Shown here piece after piece: positions 33,423-46,703 of a stretch of 64,000 nucleotides of DNA (positions are counted from its first letter, which is position 1; each line of letters starts with the position of its first letter). The position numbers and the translations under genes are program-made. The stretch is from assembly GCF_016811235.1 (NCBI RefSeq), contig NZ_JAFBID010000021.1, forward strand, positions 20,042-84,041, written 5' to 3'. The stretch is from Microvirga arabica (GTDB taxonomy: Bacteria; Pseudomonadota; Alphaproteobacteria; Rhizobiales; Beijerinckiaceae). The notes beneath the pieces are model-generated. The model saw nothing but the letters and a program-made list of their open reading frames with translations. It had not been told where the DNA came from and searched no databases.

Positions 33423-34640
33423 ATGCGCCAGCTTCTGGTGCGCCGCCTCTCCGGCGCCCTCCTTCTCGGTCTGAGCTTCACCACCGGTGTAGCGGTCATG
33501 GCATTGCCCGTTCAGGCGCAGGAAGCGTCCCAAGCCGGGTTCCAGCGCTTCGTGCAGGGACTCTGGCCCGAGGCCAAGGCGCGGGGCGTCTCGCCGGCCA
33601 CGTTCAACGAGGCGTTCCGGGACGTCGAGCCCGACGCCAAGATCATCGCGCTCACCAAGAAGCAATCCGAGTTCGTCCGGCCGATATGGGACTACATCAA
33701 CGGCTCCATCTCGGCCGAGCGCCTGAAGCGCGGCCGGGACATGAATGCCGAATGGTCGAAGACCTTGGCCGCCGTCGAGAAGACCTACGGCGTCCCGCGC
33801 TCCGTCGTGCTCGGCGTCTGGGGCATGGAAACCAACTACGGCAGCTTCACCGGCTCGATCTATGCCATCCGGGCTCTAGCGACCCTGGCCTATACCGGCT
33901 ATCGGCCCGATTTCTTTCGGGAGGAGTTGCTCACCGCGCTCCAGATCCTCCAGCAGGGTCACGTCGACCGCTCCCGGATGCTCGGCTCCTGGGCCGGCGC
34001 CATGGGCCAGACCCAGTTCATGCCCTCGAGCTTCATGAAATACGCCGTCGACGGCAACCGGGACGGGGTGCGGGACATCTGGTCCTCGGTGCCGGACGCC
34101 ATGGCGTCCACGGCCAATTACCTGCGCCAGCACGGCTGGGAGCCGGGGCTTCCCTGGGGCTTCGAGGTCCAGCTGCCGAAGGGATTCGACTTCCGCTACC
34201 TGAAGCTGAACTTCGCCCAGTGGCAGACCCTCGGCCTGCGCCGGGCCGACGGCAAGGCCATGCCGCGGGCCGGCGAAGCCTCTCTGTTCCTGCCGGGCGG
34301 CGCGGGCGGTCCGGCCTTCCTGGTCACCAAGAACTACGATGTGATCAAGTCTTATAATTCCTCTGATGCCTATGCCATGGGCGTGGCGCATCTCGGCGAC
34401 CGCCTCATGGGCGGGCAGCCGATCCAGGCCGCCTGGCCCAAGGAGCCCATGCTAGCCAAGGAGCAGCGCCAGGAATTGCAGGAGCGCCTGGCCCGTCTCG
34501 GCTTCTATGAGGGCGACACGGACGGCAAGTTCGGCTCCAAGACCCGGGAGGCCGTGCGGAACTTCCAGCTCCGGCGTGGTTTGATCCCAGATGGCTATGC
34601 GGATTATGCTGTCTTACGCGAATTGCGCGCGACCCGCTGA
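33423..34640 (+). CDS. Lytic murein transglycosylase, MltB type, with peptidoglycan-binding domain
   Basis: A 405-residue exported enzyme that cleaves the glycan strand of peptidoglycan. A signal peptide covers about residues 1-35 (ending VQAQEA). The SLT_2 domain carries the catalytic Glu in VLGVWGMETNYGSFTG near 142, with MGQTQFMPSSFMKYAVDG near 195 and DVIKSYNSSDAYAMGV near 310. The C-terminal PG_binding_1 domain is LGFYEGDTDGKFGSKTREAV near 360. No lipobox Cys is seen, so it is probably soluble in the periplasm. Followed after 177 bases by an SGNH-like protein. Confidence 0.92.
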   Translation: MRQLLVRRLSGALLLGLSFTTGVAVMALPVQAQEASQAGFQRFVQGLWPEAKARGVSPATFNEAFRDVEPDAKIIALTKKQSEFVRPIWDYINGSISAERLKRGRDMNAEWSKTLAAVEKTYGVPRSVVLGVWGMETNYGSFTGSIYAIRALATLAYTGYRPDFFREELLTALQILQQGHVDRSRMLGSWAGAMGQTQFMPSSFMKYAVDGNRDGVRDIWSSVPDAMASTANYLRQHGWEPGLPWGFEVQLPKGFDFRYLKLNFAQWQTLGLRRADGKAMPRAGEASLFLPGGAGGPAFLVTKNYDVIKSYNSSDAYAMGVAHLGDRLMGGQPIQAAWPKEPMLAKEQRQELQERLARLGFYEGDTDGKFGSKTREAVRNFQLRRGLIPDGYADYAVLRELRATR

Positions 34641-34680
34641 CGGTACCGCCCTACGGCTCGACTCCAGGCCGGTCCGGCTA

Positions 34681-34813
34681 GCGCATCGTGCGGAAAAGTG
34701 GTCCCGGTTTTCGCTGGCGCGGCCCGCTGGGTCCGGTCCACACGATGCGCTTTCTGAGGACTGAGCATCGGAATGACTCCAAAAGTGCAAATCCACTTTT
34801 GGGTCCGATGCTC
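34681..34813 (+). repeat. Two-hairpin repeat element, copy 1 (upstream of the SGNH gene)
   Basis: Module A spans 34681-34750 with outer arms GCGCATCGTG and CACGATGCGC; a 12-base linker follows; module B spans 34763-34813 with arms GAGCATCGG and CCGATGCTC and inner arms CCAAAAGTG and CACTTTTGG. The element ends only 4 bases before the next start codon. A second copy with the same order and the same linker length lies at 42341-42447. The middle of module A is degenerate here. Confidence 0.85.
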
Positions 34814-34817
34814 TAAG

Positions 34818-36074
34818 ATGGAACCGCCTATGAGAATAGTGCCGATCCTTCACCGCTTGACACTGGCCCTGCTCCTGGGAGCAGGCGGGCTCGATGCTGC
34901 CCAGGCACAGTCCGGCTATTACCAGCAGCCGGCCTACCGGGATCAGCGGGCTTATCCCCCCGGCTACTACCCTGGAAAGCTCGTGCAGCCGGCCCAGCCC
35001 CAGCCGCAACAGGGCTTCAGCTTCAGGCGCTTCTTCGGTGCTCAGGAGCCCCCTGCGCCGGCGCGCGCTCCCGTCTCCAGGCCTCGCAGGTCCACGCCTC
35101 CGCCGGCAGCTGTCGTCAAGCAGGAGAAGCCGAAGGTCGATCCGAGCACCCATGTGGTGGTGTTCGGCGACGCTCTGGCGAGCTATGCCCGCCGGGGGCT
35201 CGACGCGCATTTCGAGGACGACCAGGATATCGCTGTGGTGTCCAAGGTCAGGAGCGACACGAACCTCGTTCGCAGCGACCCGGCCGACTGGCCCAACTTC
35301 ATCAAGGCCACCCTCGACGGGGGGCAGAAAACCTCTGTGGCCGTCGTCATGCTGGGCACGAACGACCGGCAATCGATCCGCGACGGCGACGAGAGCGTGG
35401 AGCCCCTGTCGGACCGCTGGAGGGAACTCTACCGTCAGCGGATCGACGCGATCACGGGCGTTCTGAAGGAACGCAAGGTTCCCTTCGTGTGGATCGGCCT
35501 GCCGCCCATGAAGAACAGCAAGATTTCCGACGATCTTGTTGCCATGAACGAGATCTACAAGGAAAGCGTGCAGCGCAACGGCGGCGTCTATGTGGACATC
35601 TGGCCGGGCTTCGTGGACGAGGAGAACCGCTACACCGATACCGGACCGGACGTGGATGGTGATCCCACCAAGCTTCGCACCAACGAAGGCGTGTTCTTCA
35701 CCCGGGCCGGCGCGCGGAAGGTCGCCTTCTTCGCCGATACGGAGATCAAGCGGGTTCTCGGACTCGGAGGAGCGGCCACGGCGGCCGCTCCCACGCAGAT
35801 CGCACCGGCCGATGGTTCTTCCGCGCCCTCAGTCGAAGCGGCCTTGCCGCCCCCGCCGGATGCCGCCACTCCGGCGGCCCTGCCGCAGAAGCCGCTTGTC
35901 GGCCCGGTTCTACCGCTGACCCGCCAGGAGGTGGCACCGGGCGGAGCGCTGGTGTCGGCACCGCCGAAACTGACCGGCGACAATTCCTATACGGTCCAAC
36001 GTGCGTTACGGGTGGGTATCGCGCCGGACTCGCGCGCCGGTCGTGCCGACGATTTCCGCTGGCCGAACCCATAA
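34818..36074 (+). CDS. DUF459/SGNH-like protein lacking catalytic Ser and His
   Basis: A 418-residue exported protein: signal peptide to about residue 30 (LDAAQAQSG), a Pro/Gln/Tyr-rich linker (to about 110), an SGNH-fold domain (about 111-310) and a Pro/Ala-rich tail. Block I reads VVVFGDALASY, with Ala119 where the SGNH catalytic Ser should be; block III VVMLGTNDRQS is intact; block V reads EGVFFTRAGARKVAF, with Phe293 in place of the catalytic His. It is therefore probably not an active esterase but a binding or structural envelope protein. ATG at 34830 is an alternative start. Confidence 0.8.
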   Translation: MEPPMRIVPILHRLTLALLLGAGGLDAAQAQSGYYQQPAYRDQRAYPPGYYPGKLVQPAQPQPQQGFSFRRFFGAQEPPAPARAPVSRPRRSTPPPAAVVKQEKPKVDPSTHVVVFGDALASYARRGLDAHFEDDQDIAVVSKVRSDTNLVRSDPADWPNFIKATLDGGQKTSVAVVMLGTNDRQSIRDGDESVEPLSDRWRELYRQRIDAITGVLKERKVPFVWIGLPPMKNSKISDDLVAMNEIYKESVQRNGGVYVDIWPGFVDEENRYTDTGPDVDGDPTKLRTNEGVFFTRAGARKVAFFADTEIKRVLGLGGAATAAAPTQIAPADGSSAPSVEAALPPPPDAATPAALPQKPLVGPVLPLTRQEVAPGGALVSAPPKLTGDNSYTVQRALRVGIAPDSRAGRADDFRWPNP

Positions 36075-36092
36075 GGCGCGTTCAGGAACAAC

Positions 36093-36127
36093 AAAGCGGC
36101 GGCTCACCGACGTGAGCCGCCGCTTTT
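36093..36127. terminator. Bidirectional terminator between the SGNH gene and gltD
   Basis: A perfect 15-base stem (AAAGCGGCGGCTCAC and its complement) with a CGAC loop, flanked by A on one side and TTTT on the other, between convergent genes. Confidence 0.9.
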
Positions 36128-36149
36128 CATTTCTGGAGAGATCGTAGGC

Positions 36150-37571
36150 TTACACCGGCAAATTGCTTTCGCCCATCAGGAAGGTGTCGATGGAGCGGGC
36201 GGCCTGGCGGCCCTCGCGGATCGCCCACACCACCAGCGACTGGCCGCGGCGCATGTCGCCGGCCACGAATACCTTATCGTTCGAGGTCCTGTAGCTCCTG
36301 TCGTCGGCCACCACGTTGCCGCGGCGATCCATGGCGACGCCCGATTGCTCAAGCAGGCCTTCCTTCACCGAACCGGCGAAGCCGATGGCGATGAAGACGA
36401 GGTCGGCCTTCAGAATGAACTCGCTGCCGGGAATAGGCTGGCGCTTCTCGTCCACGCGGGCGCATTGCACGCCGGTCACGCGGCCCTTCTTGCCCTCGAT
36501 CCCGAGCGTTGCTGCCTGGAACTCGCGCTCGGCGCCTTCCGCTTGGCTGGACGAGGTGCGCATCTTCGTCGGCCAGTAAGGCCACACGGTGAGCTTGTTC
36601 TCTTGCTCCGGCGGCTTGGGACGGATGTCGAGCTGGGTCACCGAGAGGGCGCCCTGGCGGAACGCGGTGCCGACGCAGTCGGAGGCCGTGTCGCCGCCGC
36701 CGATCACCACCACGTGCTTGCCGCCTGCAAGGATCGGCTCCTCGGTGACTTCCTCATGGCCCACGCGCTGGTTGGCCTGGGTGAGGTAAGGCATGGCGTA
36801 ATAGACACCGGCGAGGTCCTGGCCCGGCAGGTTCGGATTCCGCGGATCCTCGGCACCACCGGCGAAGAGCACCGCGTCGAACTCGTTGTGGAGCGAGGCG
36901 AAGCTGCGGTCGACGCCGATATTTACGCCGCAATGGAAGATCACGCCCTCGGCTTCCATCTGCTTCACCCGGCGGTCGATGTGGTACTTCTCCATCTTGA
37001 AGTCCGGAATGCCGTAGCGCAGCAGGCCGCCGGGCTTGGCCTGACGCTCGAACACATGCACCTCGTGACCGGCGCGGGCGAGCTGCTGGGCCGCCGCCAT
37101 GCCGGCAGGGCCTGAGCCGATCACGGCCACGCGCTTGCCGGTCTGAATCTCGGCAGGCTCCGGCTTCACGAAGCCCATTTCCCAGGCCTTGTCGGCAATG
37201 GCCTGCTCGATGGTCTTGATGGTGACCGGCTGGTTCTCGAGGTTGAGCGTGCAGGCCTCCTCGCACGGCGCCGGGCAGATGCGGCCCGTGAACTCGGGGA
37301 AGTTGTTGGTGGTGTGGAGGTTGCGTGCAGCCTCCTCCCAATCGTCCTGCCAGACCAGGTCGTTCCAGTCAGGGATCTGGTTGTGCACCGGACATCCCGT
37401 CGGCCCGTGGCAGAAGGGGATGCCGCAATCCATGCAGCGTCCCGCCTGCTTGCGCAGATCGTTGGTGTCGAGCGGCAGCGTGAACTCGCGGAAGTGGCGC
37501 ACGCGCTCACCGGCGAGCTGATACTTCTGCTCCTGCCGGTCGTATTCGAGAAAGCCTGTGACCTTGCCCAT
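36150..37571 (-). CDS. gltD: Glutamate synthase (NADPH) small subunit
   Basis: A 473-residue flavoprotein that feeds electrons from NADPH to GltB. N-terminal cysteines for two 4Fe-4S clusters are in [15 protein letters not shown] (near 43) and [14 protein letters not shown] (near 95). The FAD site [20 protein letters not shown] is near 150 and the NADPH site [17 protein letters not shown] near 290; [20 protein letters not shown] closes the domain near 445. Length is standard. It starts 20 bases after gltB in the same operon. Confidence 0.96.
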   Translation of the reverse strand: MGKVTGFLEYDRQEQKYQLAGERVRHFREFTLPLDTNDLRKQAGRCMDCGIPFCHGPTGCPVHNQIPDWNDLVWQDDWEEAARNLHTTNNFPEFTGRICPAPCEEACTLNLENQPVTIKTIEQAIADKAWEMGFVKPEPAEIQTGKRVAVIGSGPAGMAAAQQLARAGHEVHVFERQAKPGGLLRYGIPDFKMEKYHIDRRVKQMEAEGVIFHCGVNIGVDRSFASLHNEFDAVLFAGGAEDPRNPNLPGQDLAGVYYAMPYLTQANQRVGHEEVTEEPILAGGKHVVVIGGGDTASDCVGTAFRQGALSVTQLDIRPKPPEQENKLTVWPYWPTKMRTSSSQAEGAEREFQAATLGIEGKKGRVTGVQCARVDEKRQPIPGSEFILKADLVFIAIGFAGSVKEGLLEQSGVAMDRRGNVVADDRSYRTSNDKVFVAGDMRRGQSLVVWAIREGRQAARSIDTFLMGESNLPV

Positions 37572-37591
37572 GGGTTTGCCCCTTACAATCC

Positions 37592-42310
<4,719 letters not shown>

Positions 42311-42340
42311 GGCAGATCCTTACATCCGAACGCGTCATCC

Positions 42341-42447
42341 GAGCATCGGGCCCAAAAGTGGATTTGCACTTTTGGGACTAACCCGATGCTCTGTTTCTAC
42401 CCTGCGCATTGTGCGGAAAACCGGATCCACTTTTCCGCACAATGCGC
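42341..42447 (-). repeat. Two-hairpin repeat element, copy 2 (upstream of gltB)
   Basis: Read on the minus strand, module A (42447-42404) has perfect 17-base arms GCGCATTGTGCGGAAAA and its complement, then a 12-base linker, then module B (42391-42341) with arms GAGCATCGGG and CCCGATGCTC and inner CCCAAAAGTG arms. It ends 30 bases before the gltB start, in the same order and orientation relative to the downstream gene as copy 1 at 34681-34813. Confidence 0.85.
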
Positions 42448-42921
42448 TGTTTTTTGGGGCGGCTTTGAGGCCCGCCGGATGATCGGATCGTCCGGAGTGC
42501 CCGCCGCTTCTTCGGTCTTGTCGAGGGGTGGGTCCGGCAGGGGAGCCCGCTCCTCGCGGGCATCCTTTGGGCTTGAGTTCAGCCCAGAGTCGCCCGTTCC
42601 GCCCACGCTTTGCGGGCGGCTTTCGTGGTATCTCGTTTCGTTCGCGTGGTGCGAAGCATCAACAAAACCCCAGGGCGTCAACGAAAGGGTGCAGGCACCC
42701 CAAAAGGGACAGCATCGCTGTCCTAATGAGTGCAAACTGCCAGAGTTTGTTGTAGGGCACAAGTGGGTTTAGAAAAATTTTAGACAAAAGTTACAAGCCG
42801 GAGACTTAGGGTGTAACAAAAGCAGCTTTTCGACTCGTTCGGACGCAAGTCTCAACCGATGGGTCAATGTTCTTGACATGTCGGCAACCTTCGCCAGGGT
42901 GCGCTCCCAAGGAGACAAGAA
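42448..42921. other. Gene-free region with a series of small hairpins
   Basis: This 474-base stretch between divergent gltB and threonine aldolase genes has no convincing gene. It holds several short perfect stems: GCCCGC/GCGGGC at 42545-42561, GGGCT/AGCCC at 42569-42585, CCGCCC/GGGCGG near 42600-42620, GGGTG/CACCC at 42687-42700 and GGACAGC/GCTGTCC at 42707-42723, then an AT-rich segment (42765-42830) with GTTACA/TGTAAC arms. It may be a structured leader of gltB or a decayed repeat. An open frame of 121 codons here has no clear ribosome site. Confidence 0.5.
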
Positions 42922-43998
42922 ATGAACTTTGCGAGCGACAACATCGTGGGTGCCAGCGCGCCGGTTCTCCAGGCCATCGTGCAGGCCAATGCCGGGGCCA
43001 TGGCGGCCTATGGGAACGACGAGATCTCGAAGCGGGTGAGGGCACGCTTCAGCGAGATCTTCGAGCGCGAGGTGTCCGTATTCTTCGCCGCTACCGGCAC
43101 TGCCGCCAACGCCCTGGCTCTCTCGTCGGCCGTGCCGCCCTATGGCCTCTGCGTCTGTCACCGGGAGGCTCACATCATCGACGACGAGTGCGGGGCGCCG
43201 GAATTCTTCATGCATGGCGCCAAGCTCGCCGGTCTGCCGGGCGTCGGTGCCAAGCTGAAGGCGGAAGATGTTAGCGCGTACCTGAACAGCTTGCCCAAGG
43301 CCGTGAAGCAGATGCCCCCGAAGGCTCTCTCGATCTCGCAGGTGAGCGAGGGCGGCCTCGTCTACAGCCTCGACGAACTGGCGGCTCTGGGCCAGGTCTG
43401 CCGCGAGCACGGCCTGTCCTTCCACATGGACGGCGCACGCTTCGCCAATGCCCTCGTGGCCCTCGGCTGCACACCGGCCGAGATGAACTGGAAGCAGGGC
43501 GTCGACATCTTGTCCTTCGGGGCTACCAAGAACGGCGGCCTCATGGCCGAAGCCATCGTGGTGTTCAAGCCCGAGCTGGCGGAGGCGCTCGACTACCGGT
43601 CCAAGCGCGCCGGTCAGATCATCTCCAAGGGCCGGCTGATTGCAGCCCAGTTCGAAGGCTACTTCGCGGAGGATCACTGGCTCGCCAATGCCCGCCATGC
43701 CAACAGCATGGCCAAGCTCCTCTCGGAGGGATTGATGCGGCTCCCCGGTGTGCGTCTCGCCTGGCCGACCGAGGCCAACGAGGTGTTCCCGATCATCCCG
43801 CAGCCCTTGAACCAGAGGCTTAAGGCAGCGGGCATCATCTACAACCCGTGGACCGACCTGAGCCTGCCTGAAGCCGAGCGGGTTGGGGAGAACGAGGTCC
43901 TGATCCGTCTCGTCGCCTCCTGGGCCACAAGAGAAGAGGATGTGCGCAAGCTCCTGGAAATTGCCTCTTCCGAGGCAGAGCGCCAAGCCGCGGAGTGA
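42922..43998 (+). CDS. ltaE: Low-specificity threonine aldolase family protein
   Basis: A 358-residue PLP enzyme that splits L-threonine or allo-threonine into glycine and acetaldehyde. The N-terminus MNFASDNIVGASAPVLQAI, EVSVFFAATGTAANALAL near 55, the LSFHMDGARFANALVALG region near 175 and the PLP-lysine in ILSFGATKNGGLMAEA near 205 fit the beta-eliminating lyase family. The AAGGAGA ribosome site lies just before the ATG. A related alternative is a phenylserine aldolase. Monocistronic. Confidence 0.9.
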   Translation: MNFASDNIVGASAPVLQAIVQANAGAMAAYGNDEISKRVRARFSEIFEREVSVFFAATGTAANALALSSAVPPYGLCVCHREAHIIDDECGAPEFFMHGAKLAGLPGVGAKLKAEDVSAYLNSLPKAVKQMPPKALSISQVSEGGLVYSLDELAALGQVCREHGLSFHMDGARFANALVALGCTPAEMNWKQGVDILSFGATKNGGLMAEAIVVFKPELAEALDYRSKRAGQIISKGRLIAAQFEGYFAEDHWLANARHANSMAKLLSEGLMRLPGVRLAWPTEANEVFPIIPQPLNQRLKAAGIIYNPWTDLSLPEAERVGENEVLIRLVASWATREEDVRKLLEIASSEAERQAAE

Positions 43999-44107
43999 TT
44001 GCCCTAACCCTGCCGCATTCACAGGCGAATGGTCATCTCAAGAGACCCTTGACCCACGGGGCAGCCCTCCAGCCCCAGCGGGATTTTACCAAGGACCAGG
44101 ACTAGCA

Positions 44108-44140
44108 ATAAAAAAGCGCCCCGGCATGTACCGGGGCGCT
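44108..44140 (-). terminator. Rho-independent terminator after hsp20
   Basis: Ten-base perfect arms AGCGCCCCGG and CCGGGGCGCT with a 6-base loop; on the minus strand it is followed by a T-rich run (complement of the AATAAAAAA tract). Confidence 0.88.
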
Positions 44141-44165
44141 CTTCGTTTAAGCTCTCTTCAGAACC

Positions 44166-44621
44166 TTAGGCAGCCTTGGCCTCGATAGTCTGAGCGGCAT
44201 TCGTGGAAATCGGGATGAGCTTCGGCTTCTTGGCCTCGGGCGTCTCGCGCACGAGATCGAGGTGGAGCAGGCCGTTCTCGAGGGCCGCGCCCACCACCTG
44301 CACGCCATCGGCCAGCTGGAAGCGCCGGTCGAAGCTGCGGGCGGCGATGCCCTGGTGGAGAACGTCAACTTTGCGCTCTTCCGAAACCTTGCGCTCACCG
44401 CGCACGGAAAGGGTGTTTTCCTTCACCTCGACCGTCAGGTCGCGATCGGTGAAGCCGGCAACGGCAATCGAGATGCGATAGGCATTCTCGCCGGTGCGCT
44501 CGATGTTGTAGGGCGGGTAGCTCGGGGCCGCATCGACGCCGACCATCTGGTCGAGCATCGAGAACAGACGGTCGAAGCCGACCGTGTTGCGGTACAGGGG
44601 AGCAAGATCGAACTGTCGCAT
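44166..44621 (-). CDS. hsp20: Small heat shock protein, Hsp20/IbpA class A
   Basis: A 151-residue alpha-crystallin-domain chaperone that holds unfolding proteins during heat stress. The N-terminus MRQFDLAPLYRNTVGFDRLF is typical of rhizobial class A IbpA-like proteins; the crystallin domain includes YRISIAVAGFTDRDLTVEV and RSFDRRFQLADGVQVVGAAL, and the IxI-type tail motif is LIPIS. The leader carries an RpoH-like promoter and a ROSE-like thermosensor with GGAGG inside a small hairpin. A terminator lies just downstream. Confidence 0.95.
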   Translation of the reverse strand: MRQFDLAPLYRNTVGFDRLFSMLDQMVGVDAAPSYPPYNIERTGENAYRISIAVAGFTDRDLTVEVKENTLSVRGERKVSEERKVDVLHQGIAARSFDRRFQLADGVQVVGAALENGLLHLDLVRETPEAKKPKLIPISTNAAQTIEAKAA

Positions 44622-44720
44622 GGCATATCCTCCGCTTGAAGCGACATGCAGTCAGGGAAGATCCACCTTCATAGGCTGGATCCGGGTTGCTGTGCCGCCA
44701 TCATGGCCGGCACGTCCTCG
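44622..44720 (-). promoter_or_regulatory. ROSE-like RNA thermometer candidate in the hsp20 leader
   Basis: The predicted leader is about 95 bases. Just before the start codon the RNA reads UCGCU, UCA, AGCGGAGGA: the UCGCU box (the U(U/C)GCU motif of ROSE elements) pairs with AGCG(G)A, covering part of the ribosome site GGAGG and leaving one G bulged, as in known ROSE elements. Upstream are further stems such as GGAUCC-containing and GGCGGCACAGC regions. Position and gene type fit; the full fold was not computed. Confidence 0.55.
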
Positions 44721-44749
44721 ATGTGGGAGCGGATAAGATTGCTTTCAAG
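44721..44749 (-). promoter_or_regulatory. Candidate RpoH (sigma-32) promoter for hsp20
   Basis: On the minus strand CTTGAAA (44749-44743) and CCCACAT (44727-44721) are separated by 15 bases, close to the heat-shock consensus CTTGAAA...CCCCAT. It lies 100 bases upstream of the hsp20 start and close to the start of the divergent hydrolase gene. Confidence 0.55.
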
Positions 44750-44771
44750 AGGGTCGTTTTCTAGGCCCAGG

Positions 44772-45965
44772 ATGCCCTATAAAGAGGTCACGTCTTCGAG
44801 TTGGAACCCCGAGTTGGACCCCGTTGTGGAATTCATCACCACCCCTGACAATCCCGTACCCGGCGAGCCGAAGCTGGTCAGCGTGACCACCCGCGACGGC
44901 ATCGCGCTTCGGGCCGCCACCTGGATTCCGGAGACTGAGAAGCCGCAGGGCACGGTCTGTATCCTGCAGGGTAGGGCGGAGTTCATCGAAAAGTATTTCG
45001 AGGTGGTGGGCGAGCTCCTCGACCGCGGCTTTGCCGTCGTAGCCTTCGACTGGCGCGGGCAGGGGCTTTCAGGCCGGCAGGTGAGCAACCCGCGCAAGGG
45101 CCATGTCCGGCGCTTTTCCGATTACCGTCACGACCTTGAGGCGATCCGCGACCAGATTCTCGTGCCGCACATGCCGGAGCCGCATTTCGGCCTCGCCCAT
45201 TCCATGGGCGGAGCCATCGCCCTGAATGCGGCCTATGAAACCTGGATCCCCTTCCGCCGCCTCGTGACCACCACGCCGATGATTGCGCTGTGCATCATCA
45301 AGCGCACCCGCATCTCGGCCTTCTTCGCGAGGATCCTGCGGTTCTTCGGCATGGGCAAGATGTTCGTGCCCGGCGGGGGCGAGACCTCCATCTCCACCAT
45401 GCCGTTCAAGGGCAATCGCCTGACAGGCGATCCCGTCCGCTATGGCCGCAACGCCGAGGCCGCACACGCCATCGGGGTCGGGGCCATCGGGGCGCCGACC
45501 GTCGCCTGGATCGACGGCGCCTTCCGGTTCATGAAGCGCTTCGCCGATCCGCGCTATGCCATCAAGATCCGCTTGCCCACGCTGATCGTGGCGGCCGGCG
45601 CGGATCCCGTCTGCGCGACGCCCGCGACGGAGCGCTTCGCCTCGCGGCTCAAGGCAGGCCGTGTGATCGTTATCCCAGGTGCCCGCCATGAAATTCTCAT
45701 GGAGCGGGACGTCATCCGCGAGCAGTTCTGGGCCGCCTTCGACGCCTTCATTCCGGGCACGCCCGACCCGGTTGCGCCCGGAAAACGCGATCTGGTGGAG
45801 TTGGGGCTAGCGGCTGAGCAACTCGACGGCGGCGGCGTGGACCCGGCGGTCGCCCGCAGCGACGATGCGCCCGCCCTCAGCGGCGGAGCCGCCGTCCCAG
45901 GCGGTGACGATGCCGCCGGCGCCCTCGATGATCGGGATCAGGGCCGCGATGTCGTAAGGCTTTAG
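44772..45965 (+). CDS. Alpha/beta hydrolase (lysophospholipase-like) with unusual C-terminal tail
   Basis: A 397-residue cytosolic hydrolase. The ATG at 44772 (MPYKEVTSS) is chosen; upstream codons look non-coding. The fold is clear: FDWRGQGLSGRQ near 100, the nucleophile elbow GLAHSMGGAIAL near 143, and TLIVAAGADPVCA with the acid near 275, then PGARHEILMERD with the catalytic His near 306. Monoacylglycerol lipase-like proteins of this type usually end near residue 335; here the frame runs on for about 60 more residues, antisense to the end of hisN by 159 bases, with a low-complexity Gly/Ala/Asp tail. Confidence 0.8.
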   Translation: MPYKEVTSSSWNPELDPVVEFITTPDNPVPGEPKLVSVTTRDGIALRAATWIPETEKPQGTVCILQGRAEFIEKYFEVVGELLDRGFAVVAFDWRGQGLSGRQVSNPRKGHVRRFSDYRHDLEAIRDQILVPHMPEPHFGLAHSMGGAIALNAAYETWIPFRRLVTTTPMIALCIIKRTRISAFFARILRFFGMGKMFVPGGGETSISTMPFKGNRLTGDPVRYGRNAEAAHAIGVGAIGAPTVAWIDGAFRFMKRFADPRYAIKIRLPTLIVAAGADPVCATPATERFASRLKAGRVIVIPGARHEILMERDVIREQFWAAFDAFIPGTPDPVAPGKRDLVELGLAAEQLDGGGVDPAVARSDDAPALSGGAAVPGGDDAAGALDDRDQGRDVVRL

Positions 45966-46589
45966 CCCCGACTCGACCACGAGGTCGATGTGGCCGGCCG
46001 CCAGCATGCAATAGGCGTAGCAATCGCAGCCGTAGCGGGCCAGCCGAGCCACGCTCTCCACCCGGTCATAGGCCCGCAGCTCGTCGCCGGCGAAGATGCG
46101 TGGGCTCGTGGTGGAGATCACCGCGTCTTTTAGCGAGGCGCAGCGGCGGACTTTGAGCTTGCGCTCGCCACCAGGGCCGCGATAGGTCGCGCTACCGGTG
46201 TCGCCGAAGAAGCGCTCGCCGGTGAAGGGCTGGTGCATCATGCCGAAGACCGGCTGCTTCTTGTGGGTCAGGCCGATCAGCGTGCCCCAGGTGGGAAGGC
46301 CCGCGATGAAGGCCCTGGTGCCGTCGATGGGGTCAAGCACCCAGACGTAATCCGCATCCGGCCGCTCGGCTCCGAATTCCTCGCCGATGATGCCGTGCGT
46401 GGGAAAGCTGCGCTTGATGAGGTGGCGTATGGTCGCCTCGCCGGCCCGATCGGCTTCCGTGACCGGATCGAACGCACCGCCGCGGGACTTGTCCTCCGTG
46501 GCGATGGCGGTGCGGAAGAAGGGGAGGATTGCCTGGCCTGACTGGGTTGCGAGCTCGTTGACGAAATGCGTGAAGTCGATGAGCCCCAT
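45807..46589 (-). CDS. hisN: Histidinol-phosphatase, inositol monophosphatase family
   Basis: A 260-residue Mg2+ phosphatase. Metal motifs are GEEFGAE near 70, WVLDPIDGTRAFIAGLPTWG near 82-101 and the closing SGLKPYDIAALIPIIEGAGG near 205-225. The DGTRAFIAGLPTWGTLIGL form is that of the HisN subgroup, which supplies the penultimate step of histidine synthesis in many alphaproteobacteria; other his genes are not in the window. Its 3' end is overlapped on the other strand by the hydrolase reading frame. Confidence 0.85.
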   Translation of the reverse strand: MGLIDFTHFVNELATQSGQAILPFFRTAIATEDKSRGGAFDPVTEADRAGEATIRHLIKRSFPTHGIIGEEFGAERPDADYVWVLDPIDGTRAFIAGLPTWGTLIGLTHKKQPVFGMMHQPFTGERFFGDTGSATYRGPGGERKLKVRRCASLKDAVISTTSPRIFAGDELRAYDRVESVARLARYGCDCYAYCMLAAGHIDLVVESGLKPYDIAALIPIIEGAGGIVTAWDGGSAAEGGRIVAAGDRRVHAAAVELLSR

Positions 46590-46703
46590 GGCGTCCCAAT
46601 CCCCGAAAGAATAATGCGGGCGGCCTTGGCCCGCTTGCGGTGAGCTTTTATCAAGCGCCTGTCGCGCGGCAAGAGAGCGGCGGCAAATAAGGATCGAGAT
46701 CGC

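Noticed and set aside
42397..42762. 121-codon open frame in the gltB upstream region
   Set aside because: It runs through the hairpin repeat, has no clear ribosome site and its translation looks like a non-coding repeat.
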